Assembly (NCBI GenBank): GCA_002862135.1
Contig: PKCI01000006.1
Span: forward strand, 1-56,037
From: Verrucomicrobiota bacterium
GTDB taxonomy: Bacteria; Verrucomicrobiota; Verrucomicrobiia; Verrucomicrobiales; DEV007
Length of the DNA: 56,037 bases
Direction of reading: 5' to 3'
In this document: in pieces, positions 1 through 8,172 of the stretch
How positions within the stretch are numbered: position 1 is the first letter of the stretch
How the letters are laid out: every line of letters starts with the position of its first letter
Made by a program: the position numbers and the translations under genes
Notes under the pieces: model-generated
Seen by the model: only the letters and a program-made list of their open reading frames with translations
What the model was told of the DNA's origin: nothing
Database searches by the model: none

Positions 1-193
1 GGACTGCACCGTGTGGCGCTCACCGTAACGGATCATCGTTGCTGGAACCTCAGTCCAACTGTAGACAATGTTCGACCAACCACGAGACCATTTGCGGTTT
101 TTCGTGTATTTCGCCTTCGGCGGCTCGTGGATATCGGCGACCAGTAGGGAACCGACTGACATGAGCATCAAAACAGCGATAAATTTCTTCATA
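1..193 (-). CDS. Exosortase-associated (TIGR04073-like) secreted protein, partial
   Basis: The gene reads leftwards from an ATG at 193-191 and runs off the window after 64 codons. The N-terminus MKKFIAVLMLMSVGSLLVA is a clear Sec signal peptide. It is followed by DIHEPP and by a segment reading RKWSRGWSNIVYSWTEVPAT. That pattern (basic residue, Gly/Trp, SN, then EVP) resembles the TIGR04073 family of small secreted proteins found in Verrucomicrobia and Lentisphaerae with exosortase systems. Their function is not known. The assignment rests on recalled family resemblance. The open frame and signal peptide are directly visible. No exosortase gene or PEP-CTERM protein is seen in the window. Confidence 0.6.
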
Positions 194-287
194 TTCGCAG
201 TCAGAGTAGGCAGGGGTAAAGGTAAAGGCAACCAAAAAAAAAAAATTTCCCTTGGCTCGTGGCTTCTTCTTCCTATGTTGAGCGTCA

Positions 288-2132
288 ATGCATCCCGATC
301 TCGAAAAGCTAGTCTCCAGAGGCAAGATTGAGCCCGCCACAGCGGAGCAACTCGACCTCCTCCCACCCGCTACATTCTGCCAGCATAAGAGCTGGGGTGC
401 TGGAAAAATTGCGGAGTGGGACCGCCTCAACGTCAAAGTGGTCGTTGACTTCGAGGATAAGCCCGGCCACGAGATGGGCATGAAGTTCGCCGGCATGTCC
501 CTAACCCCGATTGCTGAGGAGTCATTTCTCGGGAAGCGTCTTTCCTCACCCGAAGAGCTCCAGAAACTCGCAACCATCGACTCAGTAGCCCTGGTCAAGC
601 TGGCTCTCAGCAGCAGTGGCGACAAGCTTTACCTCGATCAGCTCGAAGAGCTGGTGAAGGGCAAAATCGTCCCCGAGGGCAAATACAAGAGCTGGTGGGA
701 GAGCACTAAAAAGAAGCTTCGCGACGACGTCCAGTTTGTCGTGCCGGCAAAGCGGACGGACCCTCTCGAGCTTCGTGAAGAGGATTTTGACCCCTCGGAA
801 GGACTCATTCAGGATTTCAACAACGCCCGCGACTTACGCGCCAAGGTGAAGGCCGTCGAAGCCATAATCAAGGACATTGGCGCTTTCAAGGACAACCAGG
901 ACAAGCTTGAAGCCTTGGTCAGCGAAATCAGCGAAATTGCCCGAAAGGGGGTGAAGATTCAGTTCGTTCCTGCCGTTGAGCTCATCCTCATTCGCGAGGA
1001 ACTCCAGAGCAAGCTCAAGGGTTATGGAGCTCCCGAGGGCCAGATCACGGTCGCGGAGATTCTTGCCGGGAACGAAGAAGGTCTTGCTGAGCTGTTCGAA
1101 GAACTCTCCCTCACCCGCCTGCGCCAGATCCTCAAGAGTTTCCCGGAAGCTTTCGGCGAAGAAGAGTGGACCGACAAGATGCTCGGCCTCGTTCCTGACT
1201 GCAACCTTCGTTCCATCGCCGAGATGGCCAACGTTCTCAATGCTTCCGAGAAAAAGAAGCAGCTCATTTCATACATGGAAAACAGCCTTCAGCAGCGCAC
1301 GCTCTCTTCCGACGGCCTCGCTTGGATCTGCCGCGAGCGCAAGGGCCTTGCCGAATCTATTTTCGGTCCGAGCCTCAGCCTTTCCGTGATGAGTTCTCTG
1401 GAGGCCGATCAGCTCAACGAAGAAGGTGCTGTTCGGGCCGCCAACCGTCTTCGTGACCTAGTCGCTGATGACCGAGAGCTCATCCCCGATCTGATTGAAG
1501 GCGCAAACATCAACATCATCCGCAACTTCTCCAGCCGTCTCATCAACTCAGCTTCCTTCGACGAGCTAACCCGCAAGTCACTTGTCGCCCGCGTCATTAA
1601 ACTGCATCCCGAGGTTCAGGACCTTTTAAGTGGGGGCGACAAGAAGGAAGACGATGTGCTCATCGTTTCCGAAGAGAGCCTCGCCAAGCGCAAGGAAGCC
1701 TACGACAAGCTGGTCAAGGAGGAAATCCCGCAGAACCGCGAGGATATCAAGATTGCCCGCTCTTACGGTGACCTCCGTGAAAACTTCGAATATAAATCTG
1801 CCAAGGAATATCAGCGCGTTCTGATGAAGCGCCAGGGAGACTGGGAGCGCGATCTCAAGCTCGCTCAGCCTACCGACTTCTCGAACTCCGACACTTCGAA
1901 AGTATCCATCGGAACCGTGGTCAACCTTGAGTCCACCAACGGCGACGAGTCCATTACCTACACCGTTCTCGGTGCGTGGGATTCCGACCCGGACAAAGGC
2001 ATCTTGGCCTACCTCTCTGACCGTGGCGCCCAGATTCTCGATAAAGCCGTTGGCGATCAGGTCGAATTCACCTCGGCGGAAGGCACTACCCAGGCCTACA
2101 AGATCGCTTCGATCTCGGCCTACAATGCCTGA
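288..2132 (+). CDS. GreA/GreB-domain transcription factor with long N-terminal extension
   Basis: The product has 614 residues, about four times the usual GreA length of roughly 160. The C-terminal part (from about residue 465) is GreA-like. Its coiled-coil tip reads ARSYGDLRENFEYKSAKEYQ near residues 489-508 and keeps the acidic Asp and Glu that GreA proteins insert into the RNA polymerase secondary channel to stimulate cleavage of backtracked RNA. The last 70 residues resemble the FKBP-like C-terminal domain. The first 460 residues are charged and mostly helical in character with no motif I recognise. It is predicted cytoplasmic and has no signal peptide. The ATG at 288 has no clear Shine-Dalgarno. 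The gene is monocistronic, divergent from the gene at 1-193 and closed by the hairpin at 2160. Confidence 0.8.
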   Translation: MHPDLEKLVSRGKIEPATAEQLDLLPPATFCQHKSWGAGKIAEWDRLNVKVVVDFEDKPGHEMGMKFAGMSLTPIAEESFLGKRLSSPEELQKLATIDSVALVKLALSSSGDKLYLDQLEELVKGKIVPEGKYKSWWESTKKKLRDDVQFVVPAKRTDPLELREEDFDPSEGLIQDFNNARDLRAKVKAVEAIIKDIGAFKDNQDKLEALVSEISEIARKGVKIQFVPAVELILIREELQSKLKGYGAPEGQITVAEILAGNEEGLAELFEELSLTRLRQILKSFPEAFGEEEWTDKMLGLVPDCNLRSIAEMANVLNASEKKKQLISYMENSLQQRTLSSDGLAWICRERKGLAESIFGPSLSLSVMSSLEADQLNEEGAVRAANRLRDLVADDRELIPDLIEGANINIIRNFSSRLINSASFDELTRKSLVARVIKLHPEVQDLLSGGDKKEDDVLIVSEESLAKRKEAYDKLVKEEIPQNREDIKIARSYGDLRENFEYKSAKEYQRVLMKRQGDWERDLKLAQPTDFSNSDTSKVSIGTVVNLESTNGDESITYTVLGAWDSDPDKGILAYLSDRGAQILDKAVGDQVEFTSAEGTTQAYKIASISAYNA

Positions 2133-2159
2133 TACCTTCAAGCGCCATCAATCTTTGCT

Positions 2160-2196
2160 GCAGGCAGGTTGATTCGTTCGACCTGCCTGCTTCTTT
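2160..2196. terminator. Bidirectional intrinsic terminator
   Basis: A perfect 10-bp stem (GCAGGCAGGT at 2160-2169, ACCTGCCTGC at 2181-2190) with an 11-nt loop is followed by TTCTTTT. It lies between the convergent greA-like gene and creC. It is T-rich on the plus-strand side, so it best serves the greA-like gene. Confidence 0.85.
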
Positions 2197-3623
2197 TATG
2201 AGGGAAAGACCAGTGTCGCAACGGCGCCTCCGCACTCTCCGTCGCGAAGAGAAGCCGTGCCACCGTGCAACTCCATGGTGGCCTTGACGAAACTCAATCC
2301 GATTCCGGACCCCTTGCGCCCCGTCGCTTCGTTCTTGAGGGAATAGAAACGCTCGAAGACACGATCCACGGCATAATCCGGGAGGCCCACTCCGTGATCT
2401 CGCACGCAAAGTTCAATGAGATCGCTGGACACCAGAGATATCTCAACGACACCGCGTTCCGCGGAAAAATCAAAGGCGTTACTGAGTAAATTCCGAACCG
2501 CAATGCGAAGCATCAGCGGTTCGCCCTGGATCACCTTGCCGCCTGAAAGGCCCTGCTCGCGAATCTCGAGGGAGCGGTTTTCGATGATCGAGGCGAGACC
2601 AAAAATTTCCTCCCTTACCAGCGCCCCGAGATCCACCGCCTCCTTCTTTTCAAGTTCCTGCTGCCCTTCCACAACTGCCAGTTGGACGAGACGACGCACC
2701 ATGTCCTCACTGCGCGTTGTTTCGACGAGAATATTGTCGAGAAACTTGCGACGCTTCTCTTCAGGCATCGATTCGTCGATCAATTCCGCAGCTCCACGTA
2801 TCGCAGCAAGCGGGCTCTTCAACTCGTGAGTCAGTGCTTGCACGTAGTTTTCGACATAATGTTTTCCCTCCAGCTCACGACGCATGTTCTCCAGCGCAAG
2901 ACTGAGGGCATGCAATTCTGCTAAACCCCGTTCTTCGACACGGTCCTGCTTTCCCTGAGCGATGCGCTGAGCATCAAGGGTGAGATGGCGTATCGGATAA
3001 AGGACGAGGTAGGCCCACAAGGTCACGAGAACGAACACCACCAGTGCAGTAATCCAACCCGAGCGGATTATGGATCGACGTGACTCCTGCGCAAAGGGCA
3101 CCATCGCCGTCTCAGGTCGCGAGACAGTCAGAGTGCCGATCATCTCCTCATCGTGATAAACCGGCGCCGCGATATAAAACACTGTGGATTCAGAATCGTT
3201 CGGATTGGCCCGTGTAGCCCTTACCCCGTATTTCCCCTGCCGGGCAAGATAGACATCATTATATTCCGAATAGTCCTCCCCTTCCCGGAGCCCGTTTTCT
3301 GAATCAAAAATGACAATCCCGTCCCCGTCCGTGACATAAATTCCGGTATAGATCTGCCGCTTTTCCAGTTGATAGATTCTGGCAAGAAATTCGCGACGGT
3401 AGGCATTTTTAACTCCTTCCCGAAAATCGGCGACATCAATTCTTCCTTCCTTCACATTCTCCTCTAACAAGCTCGCAAAGAGATGGGCAAAATCCACCAA
3501 CGGTTCTTCTGACGCCTGCGAATACTGTTGCTCCACATCACTGCTGATACTCTTCATCAGAAAGAGAAATCCGCCTCCGGCGAATACAATAAACCCAGCC
3601 ACAATGAGAAGCGTGATCCTCAT
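2196..3623 (-). CDS. creC: Two-component sensor histidine kinase, CreC-like
   Basis: Inner-membrane sensor kinase of 475 residues, the same length as E. coli CreC. Transmembrane segments lie at about residues 4-23 and 187-209 and flank a periplasmic PAS/CACHE-like sensor domain that contains YVTDGDGIVIFDSENG. A HAMP-like linker follows. The DHp phospho-acceptor box is LTHELKSPLAAIRGAAELI with His266. The catalytic domain carries an N-box (LRNLLSNAFDFS) and G-boxes (DHGVGLPDY, GRKGSGIGLS). The sensor-domain pattern and the conserved IPDYA-like stretch after the G1 box match CreC closely. Its start codon overlaps the creB stop as ATGA, so the two are co-translated. CreA and CreD, the other members of the enterobacterial operon, are not adjacent. 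The signal sensed here cannot be read from sequence. Confidence 0.88.
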   Translation of the reverse strand: MRITLLIVAGFIVFAGGGFLFLMKSISSDVEQQYSQASEEPLVDFAHLFASLLEENVKEGRIDVADFREGVKNAYRREFLARIYQLEKRQIYTGIYVTDGDGIVIFDSENGLREGEDYSEYNDVYLARQGKYGVRATRANPNDSESTVFYIAAPVYHDEEMIGTLTVSRPETAMVPFAQESRRSIIRSGWITALVVFVLVTLWAYLVLYPIRHLTLDAQRIAQGKQDRVEERGLAELHALSLALENMRRELEGKHYVENYVQALTHELKSPLAAIRGAAELIDESMPEEKRRKFLDNILVETTRSEDMVRRLVQLAVVEGQQELEKKEAVDLGALVREEIFGLASIIENRSLEIREQGLSGGKVIQGEPLMLRIAVRNLLSNAFDFSAERGVVEISLVSSDLIELCVRDHGVGLPDYAVDRVFERFYSLKNEATGRKGSGIGLSFVKATMELHGGTASLRDGECGGAVATLVFPS

Positions 3624-4342
3624 GACCTCGGCAACAGCAGGGCATAGCCCAGCCCACGATGGGTATTGATTGGATCAAAATCTGCGTCAACAGCGTGCAG
3701 CTTCTTGCGAAGGGTCTTGATGTGGGCGTCGACTGTCCGGTCGAGAGCCGCATCCGGTTCGTCCCAGACCAACCCCATCAACTGATCCCTTGAAAACACG
3801 CGTCCGGGATGCTCGAGAAAGACTTTCAACATACCGAACTCATATCGTGACAGGTTGAGCTCAACACCATCGAGGCTTCCCTGGTAGCGATCAAGGTAGA
3901 GGGTAAATCTGCCCACGGAAATCTCGCCGTCTCCGGCCCCACTCGAACCGGAATCAATCCCGCGTTTATTACGCCGCAGGATTGCATTCACTCGCGCCGT
4001 CAGTTCCCTCGGGCTGAAAGGTTTCACCACGTAGTCATCCGCTCCGATTTCCAACCCGACTACTCGATCAATCTCCCCGTCACGCGCAGTAAGAAAGAGA
4101 ATCGGCACATCTGAGCTCTTCCTGAGCTCGCGACAAACTTCAAAACCGGTAATATCCGGTAGCCCCACATCGAGGATCACAAACGCGGGCTGATCATCTG
4201 CAAAAATCTCCAGTGCGGCACCCCCTGTCTCGGCGTGGGTAACCCGGTAGCCTTCAATCTCAAGCGCGTAGAGAATAGTCTCCGCGATGGTCGGCTCATC
4301 TTCGACTACAAGTACTGAAACCTCGCTCACAACAGGATACAA
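3620..4342 (-). CDS. creB: Response regulator, CreB/OmpR family
   Basis: The product has 240 residues. The receiver domain shows the acidic pair VEDE, the phospho-acceptor Asp58 (VILDVGLPD) and the conserved Lys107 in VVKPFSPREL. The C-terminal winged-helix DNA-binding domain (about 140-235) has the OmpR-type RYEFGMLKVFLEHPGRVFSR and DAHIKTLRKKL segments. It pairs with the CreC-like kinase through a 4-bp ATGA overlap. Its targets are not visible. An in-frame GTG five codons downstream (VSEVSVLVVEDE) could be the true start. The neighbouring lipoprotein gene upstream lies on the same strand 67 bp away and might share a transcript. Confidence 0.88.
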   Translation of the reverse strand: MYPVVSEVSVLVVEDEPTIAETILYALEIEGYRVTHAETGGAALEIFADDQPAFVILDVGLPDITGFEVCRELRKSSDVPILFLTARDGEIDRVVGLEIGADDYVVKPFSPRELTARVNAILRRNKRGIDSGSSGAGDGEISVGRFTLYLDRYQGSLDGVELNLSRYEFGMLKVFLEHPGRVFSRDQLMGLVWDEPDAALDRTVDAHIKTLRKKLHAVDADFDPINTHRGLGYALLLPRS

Positions 4343-4409
4343 TTCAGTGGTTGGGCACGCCCGAAGGTCGTGCGATTTACCCTCTTCTTTTAATGATCTG
4401 CCGCTCTAC

Positions 4410-4979
4410 TCAATACTGGAGTGGCGGATGCTTCGGTGGAAGTTTGCGTGGGTTGTAGGATTCTCCCGGAAAAAAAAGGAAACCCGGGCGCTCCGTAATC
4501 AGTTCGTGGCGGGTGATTCGAAACTCAGGAATCATAAAGTTTGAGTTCGGATCGTAAACGGTTTGCCCGGTGTAATTTCCCCAGATGCGGTATTCGAAGT
4601 TGTGATCGTATCCATGAACTTGTCCGACACCTTCCTCAGGGAAACGGTCCGGCTGACGGGAGGATCTCTCATTCATGATGACCAGCTTGGAATCCGTCCA
4701 CGGCTGTCCGGGTTTTCTGAGGTATCCCCAGAAGCGGGTGCCATCGACCCACCAGCGGCGCCCGATGTAGTAGTCACCAGGCAGCTCCTGGGCGATTTGA
4801 GCATTTCGCGCCTGCACCGAAGCACCGCTGTATGCCGCAGACGGAAGCTTGCCGGAAGATCCACCAGATCCCGTCGAAGTCGTCTCACAAGAAGTGAAAA
4901 AGATCCCTACCGCGAGGTTGGCCAACATGAGAATAAAACCTCGCGCCGAACTTCCGGCACAGTCTGTATCGCGATTCAT
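4410..4979 (-). CDS. Putative lipoprotein, unknown function
   Basis: The product has 189 residues, or 172 if translation begins at the internal Met18 (4928), which would place a compact signal peptide (MLANLAVGIFFTSC) right at the start. The lipobox-like FTSC gives a cysteine at residue 30 of the long form. It is followed by a Ser/Gly-rich tether (TTSTGSGGSSGK) typical of a lipoprotein linker. The mature part is rich in Tyr, Trp and Pro (YYIGRRWWVDGTRFWGYLR) and matches no family I know. The position upstream of creBC on the same strand could make it a sensory accessory, but that is speculation. Confidence 0.6.
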   Translation of the reverse strand: MNRDTDCAGSSARGFILMLANLAVGIFFTSCETTSTGSGGSSGKLPSAAYSGASVQARNAQIAQELPGDYYIGRRWWVDGTRFWGYLRKPGQPWTDSKLVIMNERSSRQPDRFPEEGVGQVHGYDHNFEYRIWGNYTGQTVYDPNSNFMIPEFRITRHELITERPGFLFFPGESYNPRKLPPKHPPLQY

Positions 4980-5079
4980 ATAATCAATATTACTAACAGG
5001 TCGGCAGTTGTTAGGCGATAGTATGATACGGGCGCTCTGATCGGCTGTAAATCCCTGAGTCTTGTTGATAATACGAGAC

Positions 5080-5376
5080 TCAACGCCGATTCTTTCGCTG
5101 TTTTTCGAAGAGAGGCATCAACTCGGCTTCGATCCACCCGAAAGCAGCATCCATACCTTTTTCCCGGTAAAGATTACCAATGTGAGCCTCCACCGAAGTT
5201 GGATTGCCGAAGCAGGCGAGGAACTGGTTGGAGGTCATGCAGCGCAACATTTCGCCACAGACGGTTCCGTGATTCTCTAGAATCCAGGTCCGGGCATACA
5301 AATCGAGAATCGTATCCCCAATCCAGGCCAACTCCTGCTCGCGTCGCTTTGGATTAGGTTTCCTATTCGCTTTCAT
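5080..5376 (-). CDS. Mini-RNase III-like protein (RNase III domain)
   Basis: The product has 98 residues from the ATG at 5376, which overlaps the end of the Hsp33 gene by 14 bp. This argues for translational coupling and against the longer upstream start inside hslO. The segment ELAWIGDTILDLYART matches the first RNase III signature as seen in the dsRBD-less mini-III type (LAY-GD). The segment VEAHIGNLYREKGMDAAF matches the second (EA-IG-LY). The Asp and Glu needed for metal binding are therefore present. Mini-III enzymes mature 23S rRNA ends in Firmicutes and plastids. Assignment to that role is an inference from the domain alone. No dsRNA-binding domain is present. Confidence 0.55.
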   Translation of the reverse strand: MKANRKPNPKRREQELAWIGDTILDLYARTWILENHGTVCGEMLRCMTSNQFLACFGNPTSVEAHIGNLYREKGMDAAFGWIEAELMPLFEKQRKNRR

Positions 5377-6178
5377 CCTGCTGATTCTTTTTGAAGGCCT
5401 CAAGTGCTTCGCGGGTGATCACATACTTGGCGCCACAACGCGGACAGCCCGCGGGGATAACTTCGTTGTCACCGAAGATCGAATCGATTGAACCCTCGCT
5501 CATGTTGGCAATCACGGGGAAGATTTTCTCCTGGCTGCAACCGCAATCAAAGCGATAGGCCCGCTTCTCGAGCAGACTCAGCTCCTCGTATTGGTCGAGA
5601 TCGCGAATCTTTTCGTCATCAAGACTTTCAAGCCACTCTAGGTCACAGGCCGGCTGGGCTGTCACCAGTACGACGTCCTCCTCGGAATAGTGAAAGTATC
5701 GTCCACGTCGCTGCTCGCTTTGCTGGTAATACTCTTCACCGATCCGGTAAATATTCGGGTCGGTGACTTCAACCATACTTTGACGGGAAGGCTCCCCATC
5801 GGCAGTGATCTGAGCAAAGAACATGTTGTTATCACGCTTGGCGATATCTTCGGTGTAGATGCGCCCCGTAATATTTCCCTGGCGGTTGCTTCCCGTCACA
5901 AAAAGGTTCATCGGCGGGTCCTGCCAACTCAGGGTCCAGGCCACTGCTTCGTTCCAGGGCCGGGTCGCCAGGTGCAGAACCAGCGCCGCCATCGAATCCT
6001 TTAACAGGAGATCCTGATCCTCTTCGTAGCGGATCTGGTGCTGCATGAGATGCAGGTAATAGTCCGTGTAAATCGGCGAAAACTCGCCACGCACTAGCAA
6101 TGCGTTGCGCTCACGGACGAAGTAGCAGCGGACTTCGATGGCTTCCGCTTCAGATTCCTTTGCTGGATCATTCAACAT
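5363..6178 (-). CDS. hslO: Redox-regulated chaperone Hsp33
   Basis: The product has 271 residues, close to the usual 290. Hsp33 is a cytoplasmic holdase activated by oxidative unfolding. The diagnostic redox zinc centre is complete: a CxC pair (Cys212, Cys214 in FDCGCSQEK) and a CxxC pair (Cys244, Cys247 in GCPRCGAKY) separated by 29 residues. The N-terminal substrate-binding domain includes the typical block of residues around RQGNITGRIY. The gene is divergent from the cNMP-binding protein at 6325 across a 146-bp spacer and overlaps the mini-RNase III-like gene downstream. Confidence 0.92.
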   Translation of the reverse strand: MLNDPAKESEAEAIEVRCYFVRERNALLVRGEFSPIYTDYYLHLMQHQIRYEEDQDLLLKDSMAALVLHLATRPWNEAVAWTLSWQDPPMNLFVTGSNRQGNITGRIYTEDIAKRDNNMFFAQITADGEPSRQSMVEVTDPNIYRIGEEYYQQSEQRRGRYFHYSEEDVVLVTAQPACDLEWLESLDDEKIRDLDQYEELSLLEKRAYRFDCGCSQEKIFPVIANMSEGSIDSIFGDNEVIPAGCPRCGAKYVITREALEAFKKNQQDESE

Positions 6179-6264
6179 GGGGCTGAAAAAATGAGGGTAG
6201 CAAGGTATCCCTTTTCACGCAATTCGCGACCCTCAATGACGACTTGATTCGTAGCTATCACCAC

Positions 6265-6294
6265 TTGAACCTCTGCTCTTAGAAGTGCTATACA
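6265..6294 (+). promoter_or_regulatory. Candidate sigma-70 promoter for the cNMP-binding gene
   Basis: TTGAAC (6265-6270) is followed after 18 bp by TATACA (6289-6294), with an alternative -10 TACAAT at 6291. Transcription would begin near 6302 and give a leader of about 23 nt before the ATG at 6325. No Shine-Dalgarno is evident. This is a by-eye prediction. Confidence 0.4.
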
Positions 6295-6324
6295 ATAGTC
6301 TGACACTATTACAAATCCTCTTTC

Positions 6325-6729
6325 ATGGAGCGCGATCAACTGATCACTTTACTCAAGAAAAACGAAGCCTTCGGTGCCGCTCCGGCCGATGCTATCGATA
6401 ACCTGGTCGATGTCGGAGAGATTCGGTCTATCGAAGCCGGGACCGCACTGCTCCATCAGGGAGCAACTGGGGAATCAATCTGGATGCTGCTCTCCGGAAC
6501 GCTCGAGATCGTCGTAAATGAACAGATTGTCAAAACCATCGACACCTCCGGCGAAGTCTTCGGGGAAATCAGCGCAGTTTCCCTGACCCCGGCGACCGCC
6601 ACCGTTCAGACTGCCGATGACTGCTCAACCTTCTGTATTCCTCACGGAGAACTCCACCGAGTCATGAAAACATCGCCGGACCTTGCCGCGGCGATGCTCC
6701 GATCTATGGCAAAGTATCTCGGCCACTGA
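6325..6729 (+). CDS. Stand-alone cyclic nucleotide-binding domain protein
   Basis: The product has 134 residues and consists of a single Crp-type cNMP-binding fold. It shows GTALLHQGATGESIWMLLSG early, where the beta-roll begins, and the phosphate-binding cassette region GEVFGEISAVSLTPATATVQ. In CRP the cassette reads GELGLFEE-x-RSA. Here the Arg that contacts the cyclic phosphate is not obvious (PATATV in place of RSATV), so nucleotide binding is uncertain. No helix-turn-helix or transmembrane segment follows, so it is not a CRP-type regulator by itself. It may act as a binding or scaffold subunit. It is single-gene and divergent from hslO. Confidence 0.75.
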   Translation: MERDQLITLLKKNEAFGAAPADAIDNLVDVGEIRSIEAGTALLHQGATGESIWMLLSGTLEIVVNEQIVKTIDTSGEVFGEISAVSLTPATATVQTADDCSTFCIPHGELHRVMKTSPDLAAAMLRSMAKYLGH

Positions 6730-6745
6730 GAATTGAAACGGCCCG

Positions 6746-7336
6746 TTAATTCAGGCTATCCTGCTTCATTTCTTGGGAAAGCTGGAAGAGGCGCTGGACC
6801 TGCTTCAGCGGCAGGTGAAGCACATCGACGCGCTTCTCAGCCCCAAGCAGAATGGAATACGTTCCGAGCCCTTTACCCTCGTCGCGCATCAAGGTGTTGG
6901 TGATGTCTTTCCACAAATGCGCTTCAAGTTCGAAACCGACCCGCTTCTCCTGCATAATGAAGACGTGCTTATCCGTAATGATCACGCACTGCATGGTCTT
7001 ACTTAGCAGACCGGCCTTCGCCTGGACTGCCACGTAATAAATGTTCTCCGAGTTACCAACTACGTTGCCGACTTCGCGGAAAGCCAGCGCTACCTTTTCC
7101 GTGTCCTGACCATCGTCAACGAAGTGGCTGATCTGCTCGTGCACTTCGAATACCTCGCCAATCGGCTTCCACTCTCCCATTCCCTCATAATAAACAAGAT
7201 CGGCTACCGAAAGCGTCCCATCGTTCATCATCGAAAGGAGGTCTCCCTCGGAAAACGGTCCTTCCGGATCTCGCGCTCCCCTTTTGAGGATAGAAAACTG
7301 TAATCCTCCTGATTCTTCGGTCTCGACTGCACTCAT
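6746..7336 (-). CDS. GYF_2-domain protein with PH-like domain
   Basis: The product has 196 residues and is predicted cytoplasmic. The N-terminal 70 residues read PEGPFSEGDLLSMMNDGTLS and then LVYYEGMGEWKPIGEV. This is the bacterial GYF_2 pattern (G-P-hydrophobic, two aromatic positions, W-hydrophobic-PI). The C-terminal 110 residues (YYVAVQAKAGLLSKTMQCVI through DKHVFIMQEK) look like a bacterial PH-like domain. This architecture occurs in Verrucomicrobia and Planctomycetes but its function is unknown. The gene converges on the cNMP-binding gene with a 16-bp gap. Confidence 0.65.
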   Translation of the reverse strand: MSAVETEESGGLQFSILKRGARDPEGPFSEGDLLSMMNDGTLSVADLVYYEGMGEWKPIGEVFEVHEQISHFVDDGQDTEKVALAFREVGNVVGNSENIYYVAVQAKAGLLSKTMQCVIITDKHVFIMQEKRVGFELEAHLWKDITNTLMRDEGKGLGTYSILLGAEKRVDVLHLPLKQVQRLFQLSQEMKQDSLN

Positions 7337-7573
7337 AAGCCTGTGAACGGAATGTATTTACATTGTGATTAATTTGTTGCAGAAAGCAAGTGTAAAACGT
7401 GTCGCGTTAGGTTACCGGAGCCGCCCATTCCTCGGGGATTCCGTGGGGCCTTCCGGACGGCATTTGCAAAAGCATATTTTACTGTTGAGCTATACCTATC
7501 AATCTCGTTTTACCGGCCCCGCCCGTGACGGAAAGTTCGACAGCTCATACGGATATGAATTTATCAACGCCCG

Positions 7574-7774
7574 TTGGCTGCCCTGGTCAGACAGAATCTA
7601 CCGCTCGAACTTCGCCGCTACCACGCGGCAACTGAAGATGCGCTCCAAGCGATCCACGACTACCCGAGCCTGTTCATCCGGGACGCCTCCATTTGTATTC
7701 AGAAGCTGAACCTGATCAGCGAAGCCTTACCGCGGGTGGTGTCAGAACGAGCGGAACTCGATCCAGCGAACTGA
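7574..7774 (+). CDS. Small hypothetical ORF, TTG start
   Basis: The product has 66 residues from a TTG. An in-frame stop lies 18 bp upstream, so it cannot be extended. The composition is protein-like (LPLELRRYHAATEDALQAIH, then RDASICIQKLNLISEALP), with amphipathic helices and no stop-rich look. The preceding frame from 7365 also reads as plausible protein up to about 7610, so the two together may be a frame-shifted pseudogene. It overlaps the opposite-strand small ORF at 7716-7913 by 59 bp, so at most one may be real in the overlap. The function is unknown. Confidence 0.3.
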   Translation: MAALVRQNLPLELRRYHAATEDALQAIHDYPSLFIRDASICIQKLNLISEALPRVVSERAELDPAN

Positions 7775-7913
7775 TCTTCCGATCGTCTTCTTTTCCGTTC
7801 AGGACATGGGCTTCGAACCGACGGCGCATCGTCGCCGGCCATTGTTCGAAGTTTTCAGGCACAGCAGCGACTTCCGTGCTGTCCACAACAGCTCGGGGAA
7901 CACGGGCACTCAT
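7716..7913 (-). CDS. Small hypothetical protein downstream of 7921-8172
   Basis: The product has 65 residues from the ATG at 7913, only 7 bp after the stop of the small gene at 7921-8172, a spacing typical of an operon. The central part FEQWPATMRRRFEAHVLNGK looks like a compact basic helical peptide. No family is recognised. Its last 20 residues overlap the opposite-strand ORF at 7574-7774. The pair of small basic proteins could be a mobile-element relic or a regulatory cassette. Confidence 0.4.
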   Translation of the reverse strand: MSARVPRAVVDSTEVAAVPENFEQWPATMRRRFEAHVLNGKEDDRKISSLDRVPLVLTPPAVRLR

Positions 7914-7920
7914 CGTTCAA

Positions 7921-8172
7921 TCAGTTTGCGATAGAATTGAGCACCTCGTCGCGCCGGCGACGGGCTTCTTCGACATCGCGTGTCCGCAGTGACACCCGAA
8001 CCCGCTCAGCGGTGTAGTCGTCACGGTGGACCGTGAAATGCGCCCACCAAGTCCCCCGGTTGTTCCAAAGATGGTGATTCAGGTTTTCCGGATTTGAGCG
8101 TGTTGCCAATTTCCCGGAGGAAGTCACTGAGGCAGCTCCCCCGGATTCGTTCAGTAGATCTAGATAAGTCAT
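7921..8172 (-). CDS. Small protein resembling an integrase arm-binding domain
   Basis: The product has 83 residues from the ATG at 8172. A longer frame reaches 8319, but its upstream part is Cys-rich and less convincing. The core WNNRGTWWAHFTVHRDDYTA followed by ERVRVSLRTRDVEEARRRRD has the look of the N-terminal arm-type DNA-binding domain of tyrosine recombinases: a three-stranded sheet with aromatic residues, then an S-L-x-T-x-D-x-xxA-R helix start. No catalytic domain follows. It may be a stand-alone DNA-binding protein or the surviving head of an integrase. It lies 7 bp upstream of the small ORF at 7716-7913. Confidence 0.5.
   Translation of the reverse strand: MTYLDLLNESGGAASVTSSGKLATRSNPENLNHHLWNNRGTWWAHFTVHRDDYTAERVRVSLRTRDVEEARRRRDEVLNSIAN

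Noticed and set aside
50-625. 191-codon minus-strand ORF over the greA-like start
   Set aside because: It is antisense to the well-supported GreA-domain gene, contains low-complexity translated poly-A/T, and has Ser/Arg-rich composition typical of shadow frames.
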